DNA of 16,526 nt, taken from assembly GCA_902836725.1 (NCBI GenBank), contig CADFRV010000022.1, positions 1 through 16,526 on the forward strand. Reading direction: 5' to 3'. This stretch comes from Muribaculaceae bacterium (lineage in GTDB: Bacteria; Bacteroidota; Bacteroidia; Bacteroidales; Muribaculaceae). The notes beneath the pieces were generated by a model that was not told the DNA's origin, made no database searches, and saw only the letters and a program-made list of their open reading frames with translations. Positions 1 to 6,182 of the stretch are shown here, in pieces; the first letter of the stretch is position 1, and every line of letters begins with the position of its first letter. A program made the position numbers and the translations under genes.

Positions 1-39
1 AATGTCAAGGAAGTTGACCTTGTTGTCCTCGTTCACGTC
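1..39 (-). other. Dockerin/EF-hand calcium-binding motif in the giant protein
   Basis: The last visible codons encode Gly-Asp-Val-Asn-Glu-Asp-Asn-Lys-Val-Asn-Phe-Leu-Asp-Ile. This fits the dockerin type I loop D-x-N-x-D-x-x-V-N-x-x-D. Dockerin-like modules normally come as two such loops, so a second one probably lies just beyond the left edge. In Bacteroidales these motifs often end large secreted proteins that are not part of a cellulosome. Confidence 0.8.
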
Positions 40-3000
40 ACCATAGCGGAATGTGTTTTCCTCGGCGGTTGCTTTGACAGATGCGGCAGTTTCAGCGATC
101 TCTTTGAATGCGTCGGCGTAGTCATTGAGTTCGCTTGCCACGGCATCATTTCGGTTAGACCACTTGTCAAGCCAGTTGGTGAAGCGACCATCATATTCGA
201 TGAACATCCACTTGAGTGAATGGAGGGTTGCCATAGCTTCCTGAGCCATTGTGGGCACCACGAACTTGCCATCTCCGGGTTGGAGAGCTGCGAGGGCATT
301 TGCAATAGCCTGGTCAGCAGCATACTTGGCGGCATTGGTGTAGCGGGTTGCGGCCTCAACTTCGAGAGCATTTATTGCGTTTGCGATTGTGTTACCCTGA
401 TCTTGGAGATTTGTTGCTACTGCATCATTCAGACCAATAGCTTCATTCTGCTCATCGATTTCCTGCTGGAGCTGAGCGATAGTGTTGGTGATAACCTCTA
501 TGCGGCCCTGATAGTACGATTCCTCAGAGTAACCATAGTTCTCGATAGCAGCTTTGAGATCCGCAAGGTCACTGTTGAGTGTGTTGATGAGATCAGTAAG
601 ATCTGCAAAGTTGGCATCATTGATCTCCTGTCTGGCTTTGTCGGCCTCTGCCTTGTCGCCTGCTTCCTTGGCCTCTGCGTTGAGTTCGGTAAGCTTGTCA
701 CCGATAGCCTTGATGTCAGCCTCGAAGTTTCCGGCCTGTGTGATCACATTGTTGCCGGCAGCTTTGATTGCAGACTGTACGGCGTTGAGTTCTTCGGTCA
801 GTATGTCGTACTCGCGATCGTATTTCTCTTTTACGAGGTCGCTTACACCTGCCTTGCCTTCTGCGATAGCGGCTGCCTGATCCTTAACGAGCTTGTCGAG
901 CGCGTTCGCAGTAGCCTGCAGGGTGTTGCCGTGGTCGGGATCATATGCCTGGAGTTTAACGAGCCAGTTGTTAAGCTGGGTTTCATAGCCGAGGGCGCTC
1001 TGCTTGAATGCTTCTGCATCTTCGCTGTCGAACTGGAGTGCCTTGATTTCGTCGAAAAGGGCGTCAAGAGTTTCATTGATCTGCTCTATGTCGTCCGGGC
1101 AGTTCTTGGAAACTTTTGCATTGTTGAACGCAACCTTGACTGCTTCAACCTGTTTGGCGAGAATTGCTTTCTCTTTGGCTACTGCGGTGTTGTAGCCTAG
1201 TGTCAACTCGTCCTTAGCATTGTCAATGGCGGCCTTGATTGTGGCAGCATTTTTAACGAGGTTGCCCTTGTTGTCTTTAACTGCTTTTTCTACAGCTGCA
1301 ATTGCATCGGCAATGCTCTGGGTATCGACGCTGCTCTCGCAAGCCATCATATTGATGAATGCGAGGAATGCGTCGTAGTCAGATTTCAGGTCGGGGATCA
1401 CAACATCATTGTAGTTATCCCAAGCCTCCTGCTCTGCCACATTGGCATCGTTTGCACTCTTGAGATCATCAACCTTTGTTCTGATATCTGAAAGGAGCTG
1501 TGCGAGATCTCCCTTGTAACCCAGAAGGTTGCTGATGAGATCTTCGTTTGCTTTCGCAGTTGTGTCGATAGTGGCTGCATCCTGTTTCGCCTCGTCGATA
1601 GCGGCCTGCATTTCAGCGATTTTTTCTGCTTTAATGGCATTGCAACTTGCAAGGATCTCCTCACACTCTTTGAATGTTTCGAGAGCTTTACCGTATGCGG
1701 CTGTCCAGTCTTTCTGTGCAGCGGCCTGCATGTCGATGCTGCCCGGAACTGCCTCAAATGCGTTGGCGATAGCGTTCATTATGTAGCCGATTGTCTCTTC
1801 TACAGGGACTTCGGGAGCTGTGCGGTCAGCATTGCTCTCTCCAGTGGTCTCATCCTTTGCAGTAGCGTCGGTGTATTTGTCGGAGCCAGTTGCATAGTAG
1901 TCATTTGCTGCATTGAGAGTCTCTGCGATAATGGTCTCGCTGATCTTTGCATTACGCATGATGGTAGTAGCGTCCATGATTGCACTTGATGCCGCACCTT
2001 CTATGGTGGGATAGTATTCAAGTGCTTTGTCATTGACATCACTGCTGAGAGTCCGAACCAGTTCGTTCATCTGATTGATCAGATCGCCGGCGGGCATCAA
2101 TGCGTTGATGAAGATGTCGTCGCGCTGAAGAACGTTGTGATCTTGGTCTGCCTTAGCGAGATATGCGGCAACTTTTGCCTCTAATTCGCGGGTCAGTGTG
2201 GAATACTCGTAGATGTCAGCGTGAGATGTAACTGTCGTCTTGATGTACTCCTCGTAATTTTCGTTTTTGAGGTTGAGATATGTGTTGTAGGAGGTTATAG
2301 AACTTGTGTAGACGGCGTGGAGTTCTTCAACCATTGCATCCCATCCGCATTCCTCTACTGTAGCGGCATTGTGCTCGATTACGCTTTCGTTATACTCGGC
2401 AGCGAATTCATCCATCTGTTTTGTAACCGCATCCTCAATGGCTTTATAATTTTCGGTGAATTTCTCGAGATTGTCTTTGGGATCAGTACCGCCAGTTGAG
2501 GAGTATGCCTTACCGGTTGCGTAAGCTTCGGCAACTTCGCGATTGACCTTGTTGAGGTCTTCGTCGCGGAGCTTCTCGATGGTCTCGGCCATGCCTTTGG
2601 TGAAGTGGGAGTCGTAATCAGCGATTGTCGCAAGGGCATTGCTGATTGTTTCGAGAACACGCTCGTTGTCGAGGAGTTCTGCGTTGTGGGCGCTTTCGTT
2701 CAGAGGAATAGCAGCATTGAGAGTTGAAGCTGCATTCTTGATGGCCTGAAGCTCTGCGCTGAACATCTCGGCATTTGTCTTGTAGCCCTCTACCTTGGGA
2801 TCGGCAAGCATTGCGTTATTGTAATGTGCCTCATTTATAGCCTTAACAAGTGCGTCAAGACGGCCCTGCAGGGATGTTTCGGCTGCATCTGTCTTGGAAC
2901 CGATCACATCATCTGCATAATATGTCTTGGCAGGTTCCTTAGAGGTCTGTTCATTTATACCGCGAACATGGTCAAGTGTTTCGGCCAGTTCGGGAAGGAG

Positions 3001-5508
3001 AGCCGCGTATTCGCCGTTAGTGTATGCCTTGTCGCTGTCGATGATATCTTCGGCAGCCTCATATGCAGCCTGGATAGCCTCATCGGCATCCTGATATTTG
3101 GCAGCATCGAACGGATCTGTTGCTTCAGCAGCATACTTGGCTTCTGTAGCTGTAGTCTTGAGTGCATCGAATTCTGAGGGGTTGACACCTGTGGGAAGTT
3201 CAACAGCCTCCAGAACAGCCATATTGCTGTCAGTGAGTGCCTGACGGAATGTCTTCTCTGCAGCTTTTGCGTCAGCTACGAAATCTTTGCCGTCAAACAT
3301 AGCGCTTGCTGCCACAACTGAATCGTAGCAGTCGTGGGGATTAGCAATCTCAACAGCATCTTCGTAGGCCTTTTTGATCGTGTCGAATTCTTTAACGAGA
3401 TCATCAACAGCTTTGTTTGTAGTTGTGCTGAAATCTTTGTCGAGTTTTATCAGATCGTTATTCTTGACAGTAGCTTCCTGAAGATCGGTAATAGCCTTGT
3501 CCGCAGGTGTATAAGCATCGTAATATGCTTCTACAGCATCATGGAGAGACTCTGCGTCTTTAGTAAGCTGATCGATGGAAACGAGAATATTGTTACATGT
3601 TTTCTGGAAGTCAACATCTGAAGCATTTTCCGGTATGGGGAGGGTATTGATTGAGTTCTGGATGTTGTCCTTGGTAGACTGGAACAGGGAAACAATGAAT
3701 TCGTAATTCTCACCCGTGTTGTCATTTACGATACCACCTTCAAATTTGCCGTCTTTTTCCTCGCCATTCCATGCTTTGTCAAGGGCATTCTGCAGTTTGA
3801 TTGTTGCTCCGAAGATACCGGTTTCCTGGAACTGATCTTTGAGGTTGTTGATGTCATTGGTGATCTCTGTGACAGTCTTATCGAAGTCAGCAACAGGAAG
3901 CTGATGTGCTGTGTATGCATCGTTGACGCTTTTTTCGAGATTGTCAATCTTCGTAGTGATGGCGTTTTTCAGCTCTTCAAGTTTGTTCTGTATCGCTTCG
4001 GACACAGTCTGATCTTTAAGAACTGCGGTAAGTGCATCTTTCAGACCCTTGATTTCATCAGTTGCGGCGGTGTATGCGTCGTTCTGAGCTTTGGCGTCAT
4101 CTGCAAGATCCTGAGCCTTCTGCTGGATAGCTGCGATAGCATTGTCAAGGATTGTTTCGTCTTTTAGGATTGTTTCACCTGTGGAGGTTTTTCCGTCATT
4201 GTTCCAGAAATTGTATGCTCCTTCTATCACGCCACTTTCGATACGGCACTCCTTGATAGCTTTATTTTTGAGATCTTCGATGGCCTTTCTTGCCTCAGCC
4301 TGAAGTGTGGCATATACGAACGTGTAGTCCTTGCCGACACCCTTCTGGAGGTCGATGAGAGTTACTGCTTCATTGTATGTCTTCTCGAGAACGGCTACCT
4401 TGTTTGTGTACAGCACATATGCATTGGCATCTGCCGTGTCCTCAGCGATATCTTTTTTGAGAGTGTCATATTCGTTGTAGAGACCTATTGATGCTTTATC
4501 GCCAAGAGCTTTTTCCTCTTCCTTAGTGATTTTGCGTTCGTCACCGGCTTCTGCAATAAGATCTGCAACTTCTTTGTCATATGCGTCAATGCCGTCGCGC
4601 AGATGTTTGAGCGCTTCGGTATTATTCGCATATTTGAAGTCTGTGGGGTTCTGATCTTCTCCGATGATTTTAGCAATAATTGCCTCATATGCGGTGTTCG
4701 CTTTTACGCACTCATCGTAGTAGCCATTCATATTGGTGGTATTCTCTTTCAGCCTTTTTGCAGCAGCCTTATTGTTCTGCTCGATGTTGAAACGTGCGTT
4801 CTCAGGTTCTGCCTGTTCGTTGTAAGTCTCAATAGTTGCCTTAAGAGCTTCGATAGCGGCAGAAATCTTGTCCTCACCCTTTGCATAGTTGAAGAGTTCT
4901 TCTTCGGAGTAAACTTTGTAGGCAGCCTCAGGATCGCTGTCGTTTACAGCCGCGATACGATCCTGGATTGATTTGATTGTTTCCTGGATCTCTGCGTACT
5001 GTGCTTTCAGTGATACGGCGAGTGTGCTTTCATCTTTTTCGTCGATTACAGCAGCCTGCGGGTCTGCGTTCAATAGAGCTGTCAGGGCAGCGTTTGCAGC
5101 AGTGAAATCAAAGTCAAGAACGATTTCTGCATCAGTGAACTGGAATGCTGCAGAGGTATCCTCTGCTTCGATCTTTACTTCTACAACACCACCATTTGTT
5201 GAGAATTTGTAGTTGCGGTCACCTGTCTGGGTCAGAAGCTGGCCGGCTACATATACCTTGATGTTGTTTGTGCCGGCAGTATTGAACTTCAAGGTATAGT
5301 CTCCTTGAGCCAATTCTTTGCTGTAAGTAACGTTAGAGATACCAACAGGGCAAATCACGGTGTTACCTTCGAGCTCAAGACTTGCACTGTTCTGGCCGTC
5401 AGCTTTCCAATCCCAGCTGTCAGTAGGCAAAACAGTAATCTCCGCGGCCATCATCGGCATGGCAGTGGGCACTGCCATAAGCACGGGAATAATGTACTTT
5501 TTTTGCAT
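1..5508 (-). CDS. Giant secreted helical-repeat protein with dockerin-like end (partial, C-terminus off the left edge)
   Basis: An ATG at 5508-5506 opens 1836 codons with no in-frame stop before the window edge. I read the whole frame. Residues 1-22 look like a Sec signal peptide: two lysines, a hydrophobic stretch, then Ala-Ala before Glu23. Residues about 23-135 look beta-rich, with Trp and Gly turns, and could be a jelly-roll or carbohydrate-binding type domain. Residues about 140-1800 are Ala/Asp/Glu/Lys/Asn-rich and predicted helical, with loops containing Gly-Lys, Trp-Asn or Tyr-Tyr at roughly 130-150-residue spacing. The visible end has a dockerin/EF-hand signature: Asp1824, Asn1826, Asp1828, Lys1830, Asn1832 and Asp1835 at loop positions 1, 3, 5, 7, 9 and 12. 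Export to the periplasm or surface is likely. I do not recognise a family or an enzymatic domain. A cell-surface filament, adhesin or scaffold is inference only. The frame is intact and not degraded. Confidence 0.9.
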   Translation of the reverse strand, partial: MQKKYIIPVLMAVPTAMPMMAAEITVLPTDSWDWKADGQNSASLELEGNTVICPVGISNVTYSKELAQGDYTLKFNTAGTNNIKVYVAGQLLTQTGDRNYKFSTNGGVVEVKIEAEDTSAAFQFTDAEIVLDFDFTAANAALTALLNADPQAAVIDEKDESTLAVSLKAQYAEIQETIKSIQDRIAAVNDSDPEAAYKVYSEEELFNYAKGEDKISAAIEALKATIETYNEQAEPENARFNIEQNNKAAAKRLKENTTNMNGYYDECVKANTAYEAIIAKIIGEDQNPTDFKYANNTEALKHLRDGIDAYDKEVADLIAEAGDERKITKEEEKALGDKASIGLYNEYDTLKKDIAEDTADANAYVLYTNKVAVLEKTYNEAVTLIDLQKGVGKDYTFVYATLQAEARKAIEDLKNKAIKECRIESGVIEGAYNFWNNDGKTSTGETILKDETILDNAIAAIQQKAQDLADDAKAQNDAYTAATDEIKGLKDALTAVLKDQTVSEAIQNKLEELKNAITTKIDNLEKSVNDAYTAHQLPVADFDKTVTEITNDINNLKDQFQETGIFGATIKLQNALDKAWNGEEKDGKFEGGIVNDNTGENYEFIVSLFQSTKDNIQNSINTLPIPENASDVDFQKTCNNILVSIDQLTKDAESLHDAVEAYYDAYTPADKAITDLQEATVKNNDLIKLDKDFSTTTNKAVDDLVKEFDTIKKAYEDAVEIANPHDCYDSVVAASAMFDGKDFVADAKAAEKTFRQALTDSNMAVLEAVELPTGVNPSEFDALKTTATEAKYAAEATDPFDAAKYQDADEAIQAAYEAAEDIIDSDKAYTNGEYAALLPELAETLDHVRGINEQTSKEPAKTYYADDVIGSKTDAAETSLQGRLDALVKAINEAHYNNAMLADPKVEGYKTNAEMFSAELQAIKNAASTLNAAIPLNESAHNAELLDNERVLETISNALATIADYDSHFTKGMAETIEKLRDEDLNKVNREVAEAYATGKAYSSTGGTDPKDNLEKFTENYKAIEDAVTKQMDEFAAEYNESVIEHNAATVEECGWDAMVEELHAVYTSSITSYNTYLNLKNENYEEYIKTTVTSHADIYEYSTLTRELEAKVAAYLAKADQDHNVLQRDDIFINALMPAGDLINQMNELVRTLSSDVNDKALEYYPTIEGAASSAIMDATTIMRNAKISETIIAETLNAANDYYATGSDKYTDATAKDETTGESNADRTAPEVPVEETIGYIMNAIANAFEAVPGSIDMQAAAQKDWTAAYGKALETFKECEEILASCNAIKAEKIAEMQAAIDEAKQDAATIDTTAKANEDLISNLLGYKGDLAQLLSDIRTKVDDLKSANDANVAEQEAWDNYNDVVIPDLKSDYDAFLAFINMMACESSVDTQSIADAIAAVEKAVKDNKGNLVKNAATIKAAIDNAKDELTLGYNTAVAKEKAILAKQVEAVKVAFNNAKVSKNCPDDIEQINETLDALFDEIKALQFDSEDAEAFKQSALGYETQLNNWLVKLQAYDPDHGNTLQATANALDKLVKDQAAAIAEGKAGVSDLVKEKYDREYDILTEELNAVQSAIKAAGNNVITQAGNFEADIKAIGDKLTELNAEAKEAGDKAEADKARQEINDANFADLTDLINTLNSDLADLKAAIENYGYSEESYYQGRIEVITNTIAQLQQEIDEQNEAIGLNDAVATNLQDQGNTIANAINALEVEAATRYTNAAKYAADQAIANALAALQPGDGKFVVPTMAQEAMATLHSLKWMFIEYDGRFTNWLDKWSNRNDAVASELNDYADAFKEIAETAASVKATAEENTFRYGDVNEDNKVNFLDI

Positions 5509-5566
5509 TGTGTTGCGAATTAGTTTATGTATTGATTATGTTGTTTTTTCGTTGTTAGAGGTTATT

Positions 5567-5616
5567 CAGATTAAAAAAGTTAATCTGTATGTGCGCGCTT
5601 GCGGCAATTTACCGCA
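5567..5616 (-). promoter_or_regulatory. Possibly structured 5' leader of the giant gene
   Basis: Two perfect inverted repeats lie in the roughly 170-nt predicted leader. One has 8-bp arms (CAGATTAA at 5567-5574 and TTAATCTG at 5580-5587) with a 5-nt loop. The other has 5-bp GC-rich arms (TGCGG at 5600-5604 and CCGCA at 5612-5616) with a 7-nt loop. Neither is followed by a T tract that would suggest attenuation. They could be mRNA-stabilising hairpins or chance. Confidence 0.3.
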
Positions 5617-5682
5617 TTGTTCTTCGTTACAATAGTAGCAGGCAGTAATTTTTGAGCACTTGAATCAGCCTACAATCCGACG

Positions 5683-5720
5683 CAAAGTTAAACATAAGTT
5701 CACAATTTACCCCCCCCAAT
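5683..5720 (-). promoter_or_regulatory. Predicted promoter of the giant gene, with a G8 tract near the -33 element
   Basis: Read on the minus strand, TAACTTTG at 5690-5683 matches the Bacteroidota -7 consensus TAnnTTTG exactly. The nearest upstream -33 candidate is ATTG at 5720-5717, whose last G starts a run of eight G (5717-5710). The gap from that TTG to the -7 box is 26 bp, several bases longer than the roughly 19-21 bp usually seen. The start site would be near 5676, giving a leader of about 170 nt. The -7 box is convincing and the -33 assignment is weak. Confidence 0.55.
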
Positions 5721-5774
5721 AGTTAATTGTTGTTAACATGTTTTCGTGTTTACACTTTTTATGAGAATTTGGTG

Positions 5775-5812
5775 AAAAAGCCCTCGCGCTTAACAAAGCG
5801 GGAGGGCTTTTT
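5775..5812. terminator. Bidirectional Rho-independent terminator
   Basis: AAAAAGCCCTC (5775-5785) pairs with GAGGGCTTTTT (5802-5812). After one G-G mismatch, a further 5-bp stem (CGCTT/AAGCG) closes a 4-nt loop. The A and T runs make it work on both strands. On the minus strand it would stop readthrough from the AlbA_2 side into the giant gene's promoter. Confidence 0.85.
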
Positions 5813-5871
5813 AGAAGTAAGAAGTAAGAGCATGAGAAGTCAAGCAAGGATACTTTTGCTCATGGAAACGG

Positions 5872-5955
5872 GAAATTGGGAAATAAGAAATTAAGAAAAA
5901 TGAGAAATTAAGAAAATGAGAAATTAAGAAAATGAGAAATAAGAAATTGAGAAAA
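5872..5955 (+). repeat. A-rich short tandem repeat array (left copy)
   Basis: Four near-identical units lie in a row: 5888-5904 (17 bp), 5905-5920 and 5921-5936 (both AAATTAAGAAAATGAG) and 5937-5951 (a 15-bp variant). Looser copies sit on both sides, and a related AAGTAAG repeat is at 5814-5829. The spacing is too short and the composition too simple for a CRISPR. A related array in the opposite orientation lies at 7991-8038, beyond the AlbA_2 gene. Confidence 0.8.
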
Positions 5956-6100
5956 GATGGTGGAGCGCCTGCTGATATAGTTGCGCACACATATATAATA
6001 TAAGAGGTATAATATAAGATGGTTAGATAAAGGGTAATATAAAGGATTATATAAAGTGGTCAGATAAAAGGCTATACGATAGTGTGATTGAAAAACTGTA

Positions 6101-6143
6101 TAAAATCAAGGGATCAGAGAATATCTCCTCCGATCCCCTGATT
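6101..6143 (-). terminator. Terminator of the AlbA_2 gene
   Basis: AATCA-a-GGGATC (6104-6115) pairs with GATCCC-c-TGATT (6132-6143) with one mismatch. A small inner GAGA/TCTC stem lies within the loop. Read on the minus strand, the hairpin is followed by TTTTAT, as expected for a Rho-independent terminator about 40 nt past the stop codon. Confidence 0.65.
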
Positions 6144-6179
6144 CCTCTGATACCTCTGATGTCTCTGATTCCTCTGATT
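6135..6179. repeat. 9-bp tandem repeat, five units, next to the AlbA_2 stop codon
   Basis: Five head-to-tail copies of CCTCTGATN with one or two substitutions occupy 6135-6179. They end three bases before the TAA of the AlbA_2 gene (6183-6185 on the plus strand). The first unit is also the right arm of the terminator hairpin. The 9-bp unit would keep a reading frame, but the array lies outside the coding sequence. Confidence 0.8.
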
Positions 6180-6182
6180 TAG

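Larger units (their letters stand above)
5509..6182. other. 674-bp non-coding region between the giant gene and the AlbA_2 gene
   Basis: I see no credible gene here. From left to right it holds a leader with two small hairpins, the giant gene's promoter with a C8 tract (G8 on the transcribed-gene strand), a bidirectional terminator, an A-rich short-repeat array, and an AT-rich stretch. The AT-rich stretch contains two direct copies of a 14-mer, GGTYAGATAAARGG (6021-6034 and 6058-6071). Then come the terminator of the AlbA_2 gene and a 9-bp tandem repeat. The individual elements are listed separately. Confidence 0.7.

Noticed and set aside
220..1200. 326-codon open frame on the plus strand
   Set aside because: It is codon-aligned antisense to the giant gene. 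It is open because that gene rarely uses TTA, CTA or TCA codons in this stretch. The translation is Cys/Leu/Val-rich with no domain, and similar antisense frames recur along the gene.
5851..5858. TACTTTTG on the plus strand resembling a -7 box
   Set aside because: There is no TTTG at the right distance and no plus-strand gene downstream before the AlbA_2 gene.
5872..5955. Possible CRISPR array
   Set aside because: Units are 15-17 bp with no spacers and are A-rich. No cas gene is present.
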